From ZC4RG20 sp036381515 (GTDB lineage Bacteria; Pseudomonadota; Gammaproteobacteria; Steroidobacterales; Rariloculaceae): a DNA stretch of 64,000 nucleotides. Numbering within the stretch: position 1 is the first letter of the stretch; every line of letters starts with the position of its first letter. A program made the position numbers and the translations under genes. Below, one piece after another: positions 36,514 to 45,829 of this stretch. The stretch covers positions 62,001 to 126,000 of the forward strand of contig DASVCR010000034.1 of assembly GCA_036381515.1 (NCBI GenBank), given 5' to 3'. The notes under the pieces were generated by a model that worked only from the letters and a program-made list of their open reading frames with translations, was not told the DNA's origin and did no database searches.

Positions 36514-36581
36514 TTTTCGCCGTCGGCGTATCCGGGCCCAGGTGCGTGGATCGAAAAATGGTGTCTGACACCATTTTTCCC
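36490..36581. mobile_element. REPIN-like inverted pair of REP palindromes
   Basis: Two 30-base copies of a palindrome (core AAAAATGGTGTC and complement, one-base centre) lie in exact inverted orientation at 36490-36519 and 36552-36581, separated by 32 bases. The whole can fold as one long hairpin. This is the structure of REPINs, non-autonomous units spread by REP-associated tyrosine transposases. No transposase is in the window. It sits between the DUF1552 stop and the metallo-hydrolase signal peptide and shares its GTGTCAGACACC core with the element at 31375. Confidence 0.8.
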
Positions 36582-36583
36582 CC

Positions 36584-37936
36584 TCAGACACCGGCGATCT
36601 CTCCGGTGCTGTCCGAGAAGCTCGTGAGCTCGAAGCCGGACTTGTTCAGCACCGTCAAGAGCAGGTTCGTCAGCGGCGTGTGCTCCGGCAGCTCGACGTG
36701 CTGCCCGCCGCGCAGCCGACCGCACGCGCCGCCAACGAGGATGTTCGGCAGCGGGTAGTTGTTGTGGCGGTCGCTGTTGCTCATGTTCGAGCCGTACATG
36801 AAGAGCACGTTGTCGAGCAGCGTGCCGTCGCCGTCGGGTATCGCCGCGAGCTTCGCGAGAAAGTCCGCGAAGCGCTCGACGTGATAACGCTGGATCCGCA
36901 CGAGCTTCTCGAGCCGGCCGAGATCGTTCGCATGGTGCGACAGCGGATGGAACGCGTCCGGCACGCCGATATGGTTGTACGTTCGCTTCGTGCCCTCGGC
37001 GACCATGATGTAGGACGCGACGCGCGTCAGGTTCGCCTGAAAGCTGAGCGCGATCAGGTCGAACATCAGCTTGACCTGCTCGTCGAAGTCGTCGAGCTCG
37101 CCGATCGGCGCCTCCGGCAGCTCGATCCCGGTGAGGTCGCGCTGCTCCGCGCGCTCGACGCGCCGCTCGATCTCGCGGACGGTGTCGAGGTACTCGGACA
37201 GGATCGCGCGGTCGCCCGGGCCGAGCGTGCGCTGCAACGCCCTCGTCCTGTCCGCGACGAGGTCGAGGAGGCTCTGCGTCCTCCGCGCGATCGCGTCCCG
37301 CTCCTCCGGCGTGTCGCCCTCGCCGAACAGACGAATGAAGACCTTGCGCGGATTGAACTCCATCGGAAGAGGGGAGGTCGCGTTCCGGAACGACAGCGTC
37401 GCGCTGTAGTAGCAGCCGCCGCTGCCCGCCGAGCAGGCCGCCGCCTGGATCGTCGTCTCGGACGCGACCTCGAGCGACGGCAGCGGCGTCTCCTGGCCGA
37501 TGCGCTCGGCGATCATCTGATCGATCGTCTGCGCCATCTTTGCGCCGCTCGCACGCGTGTCGGGCCGCACGCCGCTCAGCCACGTCGCCGGCACGAGCGA
37601 GTGAACGGAGTTCTGGTTCGCCTTGTTCTCGAGGTTCGAGAACGACACGACCAGATGCTTGAACGGCTCGAGCGGCTCGAGGATCGGGCTCAAGCGGAAA
37701 CTCTCGCCGGCGCCGCTCGGCGTCCAGCGATCCATCTCCGGTCCGTGCGACGTGTTCCACATGATCGCGCCGTGCGGGATATAGAAGAAGCCGACGCGCA
37801 GCCTCGGCGCCGCGGCCGTCTGCGCGAGCGCGGTCGCCGCGGGAATCATCGCGTCGAGGAGGGGCAGGCCGATCGCGACGCCCGCGCCCCTGAGCACCGT
37901 TCGGCGGGAAAGATGCTTCCTCGTGAGATAAGCCAT
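36584..37936 (-). CDS. DUF1552 Tat-exported protein
   Basis: A 450-residue protein starting at the ATG at 37936. It opens with LSRRTVLRGAGVAIGLPLLDAMIPAATALAQ, a clear twin-arginine signal (SRRTVLRG) and the N-terminal mark of DUF1552. The body includes RVGFFYIPHGAIMWNTSHG, EPFKHLVVSFSNLENKANQ and HPLSHHANDLGRLEKLVRIQRYHVERFADFLAKL. DUF1552 proteins nearly always follow a DUF1592-type cytochrome, as here at 14 bases. Their function is unknown; similarity of the HGA/SHH layout to sulfatase-like DUF1501 proteins suggests a hydrolase fold. The stop is immediately beside the REPIN-like pair. Confidence 0.88.
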   Translation of the reverse strand: MAYLTRKHLSRRTVLRGAGVAIGLPLLDAMIPAATALAQTAAAPRLRVGFFYIPHGAIMWNTSHGPEMDRWTPSGAGESFRLSPILEPLEPFKHLVVSFSNLENKANQNSVHSLVPATWLSGVRPDTRASGAKMAQTIDQMIAERIGQETPLPSLEVASETTIQAAACSAGSGGCYYSATLSFRNATSPLPMEFNPRKVFIRLFGEGDTPEERDAIARRTQSLLDLVADRTRALQRTLGPGDRAILSEYLDTVREIERRVERAEQRDLTGIELPEAPIGELDDFDEQVKLMFDLIALSFQANLTRVASYIMVAEGTKRTYNHIGVPDAFHPLSHHANDLGRLEKLVRIQRYHVERFADFLAKLAAIPDGDGTLLDNVLFMYGSNMSNSDRHNNYPLPNILVGGACGRLRGGQHVELPEHTPLTNLLLTVLNKSGFELTSFSDSTGEIAGV

Positions 37937-37950
37937 GGCGCTTCCCTCGT

Positions 37951-40422
37951 TCAGTCGTTCACGGTCGCGCTCGAGCGGGCCGCGATCGTCGATTGGCCGG
38001 TCGACTCGCCGGGCGCGGCGCGCGGCGATGCCTGCATGCGGAACGCATCGCTCTTCACAACGCCTGCGACGATCGCCGAGAACCGGTAGTCGTGCCGCGC
38101 CGCCTCGCGCACGATCGCGCGCACCTGCGGCATGTCGAAGTACTCGAGCTCGCGGTTCAGCGCGTACATCAGGAGCTTCTCGGTGAGCGCCTGCACGAAC
38201 TGATCCGGCCGCGCGAGCAGCGCCTCGCGAAGCTCGACGGGACCGTCGACCTTCGTGCCGCCGGGCAGGATCGTGCTCGCATCGATCGGCGCGTCGGCCT
38301 CCCGATCGACCTCGCGCCACTCGCCGATCACCGTGAAGTTCTCGAGCGCGAACCCGTACGGGTCGATCACGCCGTGGCAACCGTTGCAGGACGCGCTCTC
38401 GCGATGCCGCTCGAGCCGCGCGCGGATCGTCTTCGGCCTCTCGCCGGCGGGCGTCGACAGATCCGTCTCGACGTTCGGCGGCGGAGGCGCGGGCGGCGTG
38501 CCCATCAGCTTCTCGAGCACCCATGCGCCGCGCAGCACCGGCGACGTGCGATCGCCGTACGACGTCTCGAGCAGCACGGCGCCCTTGCCGAGGAGCCCGA
38601 AGCGGCGCGGGTCGTCGAGCTCGACGCGCCTGAACTGCGGGCCGAGGACGGAGTCGATGCCGTAGTGCCGTGCGAGCCGCTCGTTGAGGAACGTGTGGCG
38701 TGCGGTCAGGAGCTCGTGCACGCTTCGGTCCTCGAGCAGCACGCTCTTCAAGAAGAGCTCGATCTCGGTCTCGAATGCCGCGCGCAGCCCGTCGTCGAAG
38801 CCGGGGAAGAGCGCGTCGTCGGGGTCGACCTCGTCGAGATCGTCGAGGTCGAGCCAGCGCAGCGCGAACTCGGTGACGAGCGTCTCGGCGCGCGGGTCCG
38901 CGAGCATGCGCTCGACCTCGGCCTCGAGCACCGCGGGATCCGCGAGACGGCCTGCCTCGGCGAGGTCGAGCAGCCGGTCGTCGGGACCGCGGCTCCACAG
39001 AAAGAACGAGAGCCGCGACGCGAGCTCGAAGTCGTTCAGCGCGAACGTCTCGCCGTCGGCGGCGGCGCTCCCTCTCGGCGCGATCGCGCGATAGAGGAAA
39101 TCGGGACTGACGAGCACGGCGGCGACGACGTGCTCGATGCCTTCGTCGAACCCGCCCGGGCCTTCGCTCCCGACGTCGTAGAACCGCATTAGCGTCGCGA
39201 TGTCGTCGTCGGTGACGGGCCGTCTGAACGCGCGCCGCGCGAGCCGTGCGGCGATGCGCTCGGCGCACGCGCGCTCCGCGTCGGGCGACTCGGGTCGGCA
39301 CACGAAGATCCTGTCGCGGCTCCTCGTGGACTCGAGACCCGTCGGCGCGAACGGGCCGACGATCTCGACGTTGCCGGTCAGGCGCGGCACGCGCTGCTCG
39401 CCGACGTAGCTGAAGCCGCCGTAGGGCGTGAAGCCGAAGATCAGCTCGTCGGTCGCCGCGCGTCCCCGCTCGATGAACGTGACGACGACCTCGTGCACGC
39501 CGGCCTTGACCGCGATCGGTACGTCGGCGAAGCGGGCCATGATCTCGGCGCGGGCAGGCGCGCCGCCGCGGTCGACGAGCTTCAGGTCCGCGGGGCCGCC
39601 GAGCTTCTCGCGGAAGACTTCGTTGCGGTCGATCAGGATCACGACCGTGTGCTCGGTCTCGAGCGAGCGCGGATAGAGGTCGACGTCGAGGTCGGTCAGC
39701 GTGAAGCGGTACTCGCCGTCCGCGGGGAAGTTGTGCTCGAAGCGCATGCCGCCGCGCGTGCCGGGCGGCAGGCCGTCGATGTAATCGTCCTGGTCGTCGG
39801 TGATCGTCAGCGGCGGCGGCGCGTACGATGCGCTCGTCTGCTTCGGATGGGCCGTGCCGACCGCGAGCGCCGCGACGGTGCGCGCCGCGGCGACGTACTG
39901 CTCGAGGAACGCGGGCGACACGCTGAGCGCGGCGGCGATGTTGATGAAGCCGTCGACCTCGATCTCCTCGGGGAGGATCTCGGTCGGATCGATCTCGACG
40001 GCGAGCAGGTCTTCGACGGCCGCCGCGTACTCGGTCCGGTTCAGGCGCTGCACCGGCACGTGCCCGGCCCGGTGCGCCGTCGGCGCGGCGTCGATCGTGC
40101 GCTCGAGGAACGCGACGAGCTCGTCGATGCGCGCGTTACCGGGGTGCGGGCTTCCGGGCGGCGGCATCAGCCGGCCCCTGAGCTTGCGGATCGCCGCCTC
40201 GAACACCTCGGCGTGATCGGGGATGGAGCCGGGCGTTACGTCGTCGAAGCTGATGCCGCCCGTCCGGTCGACGTCGTTGTGACAGTCCGTGCAGTAGGTT
40301 TCGAGCAGCGCCCACTCGTCGCGTGCCGGGTCGCCGATGACGCCGGTGCGGTGGAGAGCGAGCACTGCGGCTCCGGCGGCGAGCACCCCCGCGGCCGCTG
40401 CGACGCCCGAAAATCGTTTCAT
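37951..40422 (-). CDS. DUF1592/DUF1588/DUF1585 two-heme exported protein
   Basis: An 823-residue protein with an N-terminal hydrophobic anchor (about 4-25), a first heme motif CTDCH near residue 43 (DUF1587 entry), a beta-rich carbohydrate-binding-like region (about 190-330), then DUF1595/DUF1592 (ARLARRAFRRPVTDDD...FELASRLSFFLWSRGPDDRLL), DUF1588 with a second heme motif CNGCHGVIDPYGFALENF and DUF1585 (LTEKLLMYALNRELEYFD) at the end. This is the planctomycete-type cytochrome architecture, also found in marine and soil gammaproteobacteria beside DUF1552. A periplasmic oxidative role is likely. The ATG at 40422 lacks a good ribosome binding site. Confidence 0.9.
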   Translation of the reverse strand: MKRFSGVAAAAGVLAAGAAVLALHRTGVIGDPARDEWALLETYCTDCHNDVDRTGGISFDDVTPGSIPDHAEVFEAAIRKLRGRLMPPPGSPHPGNARIDELVAFLERTIDAAPTAHRAGHVPVQRLNRTEYAAAVEDLLAVEIDPTEILPEEIEVDGFINIAAALSVSPAFLEQYVAAARTVAALAVGTAHPKQTSASYAPPPLTITDDQDDYIDGLPPGTRGGMRFEHNFPADGEYRFTLTDLDVDLYPRSLETEHTVVILIDRNEVFREKLGGPADLKLVDRGGAPARAEIMARFADVPIAVKAGVHEVVVTFIERGRAATDELIFGFTPYGGFSYVGEQRVPRLTGNVEIVGPFAPTGLESTRSRDRIFVCRPESPDAERACAERIAARLARRAFRRPVTDDDIATLMRFYDVGSEGPGGFDEGIEHVVAAVLVSPDFLYRAIAPRGSAAADGETFALNDFELASRLSFFLWSRGPDDRLLDLAEAGRLADPAVLEAEVERMLADPRAETLVTEFALRWLDLDDLDEVDPDDALFPGFDDGLRAAFETEIELFLKSVLLEDRSVHELLTARHTFLNERLARHYGIDSVLGPQFRRVELDDPRRFGLLGKGAVLLETSYGDRTSPVLRGAWVLEKLMGTPPAPPPPNVETDLSTPAGERPKTIRARLERHRESASCNGCHGVIDPYGFALENFTVIGEWREVDREADAPIDASTILPGGTKVDGPVELREALLARPDQFVQALTEKLLMYALNRELEYFDMPQVRAIVREAARHDYRFSAIVAGVVKSDAFRMQASPRAAPGESTGQSTIAARSSATVND

Positions 40423-40635
40423 GAACGAAAGGATAGGAGGAGGCCAGGGCCCCGTCCAGCAACGGGACGGCGTCACGGGAAGCGATCCGAGCCGATTGCG
40501 GCACGGCATGCGGCGCCGCCGCGCGGAAACGTCCTCGAGGACCGAGGGCGCTCCGCCGCGCAGGCCGTCGGCGGCGGGCCCGCGCGGCTCAGGAAGCCGC
40601 GACGAGCCCGCGCCGTCGTGCGGGTGAGTCGACCG

Positions 40636-41736
40636 TCAGTTGAGCACGCGGAACTCGACGCGGCGATTCAATGCACGTCCCGTCTCCGTCGAGTTGTCCG
40701 CGACGGGCTGCGTCTCGCCGTAGCCGCGCGCGACGAGGCGGTTCGCCTCGATCCCTTCCGAAATCAGGAACTCGCGGACGGACTCCGCGCGGCGCTGCGA
40801 CAGCTGCAAGTTGTAATCGTCGGCACCCGAGCTGTCGGTATGCCCCGCGATCTCCGCGCGCAGATTCGGCTCGCCGCGCAGCGCCTCTGCGACCCTGCGC
40901 AGGATCTCGCGCGCGTCCGCGGTCAGCGTCGCCGAGTTCAGCTCGAAGTTCACGCCCTCGAGGCGGAGGGTCTGCTGCGGGCCGCTCTCCACGACGCAGC
41001 CGCGATTGTCGGTCGCGAGACCCGCGAGCGTGTTCGGACACTGATCGATCTGATCCGGCACGCCGTCGTTGTCGGCGTCGCTGATCTCGGCCGGGACGTT
41101 GACCGTCTCGGTCTCTCTTACGACGCGCTCGCGAACCACCTCCCGCTCGACCGTGCGGCGCCCGAGCGGGACCGTCACGCCGAGGCCGATGCGCCACTCG
41201 TTCATGCCGTCGTTCCCGCCGGTCTCGAAGTCGTCACGCACGTAGCGCGCCTCGCCGCGGATCCGTACGCCGCCGTTGCCGAGCTCGCCGGTCAGGAAGC
41301 CGACGCCGACGTTGCCGATGAAGTCCGTGTCGTCCTCGTCCTCGAGCACCGCGTCGTTGCGCACCGCGCCGGCGCCGAGGATCACGAACGGCGTCGCGCC
41401 CGGACCCGGCACGAACCGGAAGCCGACGTCGAGGCCCGCGCCGTACTGGTAGTGGTCGGTGACGAGGGGCTGCCCGGACTCGATCAGGTTGCCGAACGTC
41501 TGCACCTCCCAGAACCAGCGGTCGGTCCACTCGCGCCCGTAGGCGATCGAGAGTCCTCGTCCGTCGTCGCCCAGGTTGCGGTCCTCGTCAACGGATAGAT
41601 AGAACGGCAAAACGGATAGATAGCCTTTCGATTGGGTTACGGTCTCCGACTCCGAGACGGAGTCCGACTGCGCCGCCGCCATGCCGGCGCCGAGCGTGCC
41701 TGCGGCGATTACCAACGAAGCGCTGAAGCGTTTCAT
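40636..41736 (-). CDS. OmpA-family outer-membrane protein
   Basis: A 366-residue protein starting at the ATG at 41736 (AAAGGA six bases ahead) with a signal peptide to GMAAAQ. Residues about 35-200 form an eight-strand OmpA-like beta-barrel (LSVLPFYLSVDEDRNLGDDGRG...EWRIGLGVTVPLG). A single calcium-binding thrombospondin type-3 repeat DADNDGVPDQIDQCPNT follows, then the OmpA C-terminal peptidoglycan-binding domain VNFELNSATLTADAREIL...IAGHTDSSGADDYNLQLSQRRAESVREFL. It anchors the outer membrane to peptidoglycan. A perfect hairpin TGTCGC..GCGACA at 41821-41838 lies in its leader. Confidence 0.92.
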   Translation of the reverse strand: MKRFSASLVIAAGTLGAGMAAAQSDSVSESETVTQSKGYLSVLPFYLSVDEDRNLGDDGRGLSIAYGREWTDRWFWEVQTFGNLIESGQPLVTDHYQYGAGLDVGFRFVPGPGATPFVILGAGAVRNDAVLEDEDDTDFIGNVGVGFLTGELGNGGVRIRGEARYVRDDFETGGNDGMNEWRIGLGVTVPLGRRTVEREVVRERVVRETETVNVPAEISDADNDGVPDQIDQCPNTLAGLATDNRGCVVESGPQQTLRLEGVNFELNSATLTADAREILRRVAEALRGEPNLRAEIAGHTDSSGADDYNLQLSQRRAESVREFLISEGIEANRLVARGYGETQPVADNSTETGRALNRRVEFRVLN

Positions 41737-41997
41737 GTCGAGTCCTTTCTTACTGTTGCTGGATGGACGAAGCTCGCCGCCCGCGGCGTCCGTCGGCCTG
41801 CCGCGGGCCCGCTGCAGAAATGTCGCCAGATAGCGACACGTTAACCCCTGTGAAAGCAGCAGATTTGCGAGAAACAAACAAGAACAGGCCCGGGCAAAGT
41901 ACCGGATAGGACGCGGCGGGGCAAGGGGTTCGGGCCGCCTGCGTTCAACTCCGGCGTCGGGCGCACGTCTCGGCGCACATGTAGACTACGGGCCCCG

Positions 41998-43215
41998 ATG
42001 AGCGCGTTCAGTCTGCAAGAGTTCTATCAGCGCAACCGCAGAGTGGTCATATGGGTCATTCTGTTCGCGCTCCTGTGGCTGCTCAGGGATTTCTTCGGTG
42101 TCGTTTTCCTGACGTTCGTGCTCGCGATCATCGCGACGCCGCTCGCGGACGTCGGCATGCGCAGGCTCCGCATGCCGCACTGGCTCGCGCTGTCGCTCGT
42201 CTACGTGCTGTTCCTCGTCGTGCTCGCGTCGTTCGTCCGTTTCGTCGTGCCGAGCGTCGCGTCCGAAGTGAACCGCCTGATCGAGAACCTGCCGACGACC
42301 GAGACGCGGCTCATCGACGCGAAGAACCGCTTCGTCGACGCGTATCCGTCGTTGCGGCAACCGCTGACCGGCTTCCTGCGCAGCGCGCTGCGCGACGACG
42401 TCGTCGCCGGCATCGAGACTCGCCTCGAGAACGAGCGCAAGCGCCTCGGCCTGACGGAAGCGGAGATCGACGAGGCGCTCGACGAGGGCGTTCCGCTTTC
42501 GGGTCCGCTCGCCGAGTACTGGAACCGGCGGGACCAGCTCTATTTCAACGCGCTGATGACGGAGCAGTTCCAGATCGTCCGTCGGTACGCGCCGGCCGTC
42601 ATCAACATGCTGTACCGCGCGACGGCGACGACCCTGCTCGCGTTGCTGTTCAGCTACCTGATCCTGATCGACCTCGAGCGCATCAAGCGCGGGATCGCGC
42701 AGCTGAAGAGCTCGAGGGTCGGCGACTTCTACGACGAGGCCGCGCAGCCGATCGTGCGCTTCGGCGTGCTCGTCGGCCGCGCGATCGAAGCGCAGGCGTG
42801 GATCGCATGCGCGAACACCGCGCTGACGCTGGTCGGCCTGCTGCTGCTCGACATCCCGCTCGTCGCGATGCTGTCGATGATCGTGTTCGTCTGCAGCTTC
42901 ATCCCGGTGCTCGGCGTGTTCCTGTCGACCACGCCGATCGTGCTCGTCGCGTTGAACACCGGCGGTCCGATGCTGTCGCTCGCGGCGATCGGCATGGTCG
43001 TCCTGATCCACATGCTCGAGGCCTACCTGCTGAATCCGATCATCTACGGCCGGCATCTCAAGCTGAACCCCGTGCTGACGCTGATCATTCTGTACGTCGG
43101 ATATCACGGGTTCGGGCTGTGGGGGATGCTGCTCGGCGTGCCCGTCGCCCGCTACTTCATCCACGACGTCCTCGGCGTGCCGTTCAAGGAGCGGGACGCG
43201 GCGGCCGCGGAATAG
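41998..43215 (+). CDS. AI-2E (PerM/YhhT) family permease
   Basis: A 405-residue inner-membrane protein with about eight TM segments: the N-terminal pair VVIWVILFALLWLL and FGVVFLTFVLAIIATPLADV, TM at 60-80, a long soluble region (about 85-200) and C-terminal TMs with the conserved IPVLGVFLSTTPIV and HMLEAYLLNPIIYGRHLKLNPVLTLI blocks. The family includes the putative autoinducer-2 exporter TqsA and Na+/H+ antiporters; substrates here are unknown. The long soluble insert (NRFVDAYPSLRQPLTGFL...ERKRLGLTEAEIDEALDEG) is larger than in TqsA. Confidence 0.88.
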   Translation: MSAFSLQEFYQRNRRVVIWVILFALLWLLRDFFGVVFLTFVLAIIATPLADVGMRRLRMPHWLALSLVYVLFLVVLASFVRFVVPSVASEVNRLIENLPTTETRLIDAKNRFVDAYPSLRQPLTGFLRSALRDDVVAGIETRLENERKRLGLTEAEIDEALDEGVPLSGPLAEYWNRRDQLYFNALMTEQFQIVRRYAPAVINMLYRATATTLLALLFSYLILIDLERIKRGIAQLKSSRVGDFYDEAAQPIVRFGVLVGRAIEAQAWIACANTALTLVGLLLLDIPLVAMLSMIVFVCSFIPVLGVFLSTTPIVLVALNTGGPMLSLAAIGMVVLIHMLEAYLLNPIIYGRHLKLNPVLTLIILYVGYHGFGLWGMLLGVPVARYFIHDVLGVPFKERDAAAAE

Positions 43216-43346
43216 GAGGCCGCCCGCCGCATCTCGGCGCGCGGCCAGGGTGCGCCTTAGGCTCCGTTCCGTCTCGCGCACCGAGCGCTCGCGGGCTCGG
43301 CGTCTTCGATGCCCGCCGCCGTTCCGAGGTCGCGCATAATGGCCGC

Positions 43347-45701
43347 ATGAAGCTCCGCGGATTCGTGCTGCAAGCGACGTACCGCGTCGTCTCCGACCCC
43401 GAGCGGGGCCGGATACCCGTGATTCACGTCTACGGCGCGCTCGAGGGCGGCGGCGCGTTCCTCGTCCGCGACGACCGGCAGCGGCCGTATTTCTACGTTC
43501 GGACCGCGGACGCTGAGCGGGCGGCCGCGCTCGGCGCGCCGGCGCCGGTCCCGTGCGGCCGGCGTACGTTCGCAGGCGCGGACGTGTCGCGCATCGAGGT
43601 CGGCGTGCCGGCGGACGTCCCGCCGCTCCGCGACCGGCTGCACGACGCGGGGATCGAGACGTTCGAGGCGGACGTGCGCTTCGCGATCCGCTACCTGATC
43701 GAGCGGCGCGTCAAGGGCGGCTGCGAGATCGAAGGCGACGCGCGTCCGGGGCGCGGCGGCCTGACCTGGGTCTTGGACAACCCGGAGCTCGAGCCCGCGG
43801 ACGTCGACATCACGCCGCGCGTGCTGTCGTTCGACATCGAGACGGACCCGAAGGGCGAGAAGCTTCTCGCGATATCGCTGTTCGCCGCGGACGGCGAGCT
43901 CGACGAGGTGCTGATCGTCGACGAAGCGGGACGGCCGATGCCGGAGCGCGCGACCCGATGCGCCGACGAGCGCGCCGCGCTCGACCTGTTTTGCGATCGG
44001 ATCGCCGCGTTCGACCCGGACGTGCTGACCGGGTGGAACACGATCGACTTCGACCTCACGGTGCTGAAGCGCATCGCGGAGCGGCTCGGCCATCCGCTCG
44101 GTATCGGCCGCGAGCCGAGGCCCATGCGGCTCCGCAAGGCGGAGGGCTATTTCGGCAGCGGCCAGGCGTCGATCCCCGGGCGTCTCGCGCTCGACGGGAT
44201 CGATCTCCTCCGCGGCGCGTTCGTGCGGATGGAGGACTACTCGCTCGACGCCGTCGCCCGCGACGTGCTCGGCGAAGGCAAGGCCGTGAAGGGCGACGTG
44301 CGGAACCGCATCGCCGAGATCATGCACGACTACGCGCACGACCTCGACGCGTTCGCGCTCTACGCGCGCACCGACGCACGGCTCGCGTACCGGATCGTCG
44401 AGCGGCTCCGGCTCGTCGAGCTCGCGTTCGAGCGGAGCCGCCTGACCGGCATGACGCCCGACCGCGTCGCGGCGAGCATCGCGTCGTTCGACTTTCTCTA
44501 TCTCGGCGAGCTCTGGCGCCGCGGCGTCGTCGCGCCGACCGTGACGTCCGACGACTCGCGCGTGCATGCCGCGCAGCAGGGCGGTTACGTGCTCGAGCCC
44601 CGCACGGGCCTCCACGAGAACGTCTGGGTGCTCGACTTCAAGAGCCTGTATCCGAGCATCATCCGCACGTTCAACATCGACCCGCTGTCGTACGTCCCCG
44701 AGCCGTCGCCGGGCGATAACCTGATCGAGACGCCTGCCGCGTCGTTCCGCCGCGAGCCCGCGATCCTGCCGAGGATGCTCGACGAGCTCTTTCCGCGGCG
44801 CGACGCGGCGCGGCGGGCCGGCAACGACGTCGCGGCGAACGCGATCAAGATTCTGATGAACTCGTTCTACGGCGTGCTCGGCACGCCGGCGTGCCGATTC
44901 TCGAATCCCGCGCTCGCGAATGCGATCACCGGGATGGGCCGCGAGCTCCTGCTGTGGTCGAAGCGCTGGTTCGAGGCGGCCGGCTTCGACGTGCTGTATG
45001 GGGACACCGACAGCCTGTTCGTGCTGTCCGGCAGCGCCGACGCGGAGCGCGCGCTCGAGCAGGGACCCAAGCTCGCGGAGGCGCTGAACGCGGACCTCGC
45101 GCGGCACGTCGAGTCGCGCTGGCGAGTCGAGAGCCGCCTCGAGATCAAGTTCGAGAAGCTGTACGCGAAGCTCTTCCTGCCGCATGCCCGGCACAGCGCG
45201 CGCGGCGCGAGCAAGCGCTACGCGGGGTTGCTCTACCCGACGGGCGACGTCGAGTTCGTCGGGCTCGAGGTCGTGCGCCGCGACTGGACGCCGCTCGCGC
45301 GCGACGCGCAGCGCGAGCTCTATCGGCGCCTCTTCACGGGCGAGCCGGTCGACGCGTATCTGAAGGACGTCGTCGCGCGCGTGCGAAGCGGCGCGCTCGA
45401 CGACGCGCTCGTCTATCGGAAGCAGCTGCGCAAGCGGGCGGACGAGTACACGCGCACGACGCCGCCGCACGTCGCGGCGGCGCGTAAGTCCGGCGCCGCG
45501 TCGAAGCGCGGCGCGTTGATCAGCTACGTGATGACGACCGCGGGCGCGGAGCCGGCCGACGACGTGCGCCATCCGATCGATCGCGAGCACTACGTGCAGA
45601 AGCAGGTGAGGCCCGTCGCGGAGCCGGTGCTCGAGGTGCTCGGGCTCGATTTCGAGCGCGCGATCGGCGACGCGCGGCAGCTCGATCTGCTGTCGTTCTG
45701 A
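43347..45701 (+). CDS. polB: DNA polymerase II (family B)
   Basis: A 784-residue family B polymerase of normal PolB length, starting at the ATG at 43347 (MKLRGFVLQATYRV). Proofreading exonuclease motifs are SFDIETDP (D163/E165), GWNTIDFD (residues 229-236) and YARTDA (near 350). Polymerase motifs are A DFKSLYPSII (near 430), B KILMNSFYGVLG (near 500) and C YGDTDSLFV (near 550). The C-terminal thumb region includes HYVQKQVRPVAEPVL. It performs damage-tolerant repair and restart synthesis. The long upstream frame from 42051 runs through the PerM gene and was rejected. I see no LexA box in the 131 bases upstream. Confidence 0.95.
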   Translation: MKLRGFVLQATYRVVSDPERGRIPVIHVYGALEGGGAFLVRDDRQRPYFYVRTADAERAAALGAPAPVPCGRRTFAGADVSRIEVGVPADVPPLRDRLHDAGIETFEADVRFAIRYLIERRVKGGCEIEGDARPGRGGLTWVLDNPELEPADVDITPRVLSFDIETDPKGEKLLAISLFAADGELDEVLIVDEAGRPMPERATRCADERAALDLFCDRIAAFDPDVLTGWNTIDFDLTVLKRIAERLGHPLGIGREPRPMRLRKAEGYFGSGQASIPGRLALDGIDLLRGAFVRMEDYSLDAVARDVLGEGKAVKGDVRNRIAEIMHDYAHDLDAFALYARTDARLAYRIVERLRLVELAFERSRLTGMTPDRVAASIASFDFLYLGELWRRGVVAPTVTSDDSRVHAAQQGGYVLEPRTGLHENVWVLDFKSLYPSIIRTFNIDPLSYVPEPSPGDNLIETPAASFRREPAILPRMLDELFPRRDAARRAGNDVAANAIKILMNSFYGVLGTPACRFSNPALANAITGMGRELLLWSKRWFEAAGFDVLYGDTDSLFVLSGSADAERALEQGPKLAEALNADLARHVESRWRVESRLEIKFEKLYAKLFLPHARHSARGASKRYAGLLYPTGDVEFVGLEVVRRDWTPLARDAQRELYRRLFTGEPVDAYLKDVVARVRSGALDDALVYRKQLRKRADEYTRTTPPHVAAARKSGAASKRGALISYVMTTAGAEPADDVRHPIDREHYVQKQVRPVAEPVLEVLGLDFERAIGDARQLDLLSF

Positions 45702-45768
45702 CGCGGAGCCTGCGGCCTGCGCGGGAGCGACTGCTCGAGACGGACGCGGCGCTCGTTCTGACGCGGAG
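45693..45768 (+). repeat. Direct repeat spanning the polB stop codon
   Basis: TCGTTCTGACGCGGAG occurs at 45693-45708 (containing the polB TGA) and again exactly 60 bases later at 45753-45768. The flanking sequence is not otherwise conserved. It may be a small duplication of the gene's tail. Confidence 0.8.
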
Positions 45769-45829
45769 GGTGCGTGCATCGAGTGCCCGAGGCGATGCGG
45801 CGCTCGGCTGCCGCGTTTCGCGAAGCGAG

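Noticed and set aside
41821..41838. TGTCGC..GCGACA hairpin in the ompA leader as a riboswitch
   Set aside because: Too short and isolated to support a named structure; it could equally be an operator or chance.
42051..43346. N-terminal extension of the DNA polymerase frame through the PerM gene
   Set aside because: The extension lacks domain character; PolB has its normal start at 43347 and PerM is clear in another frame.
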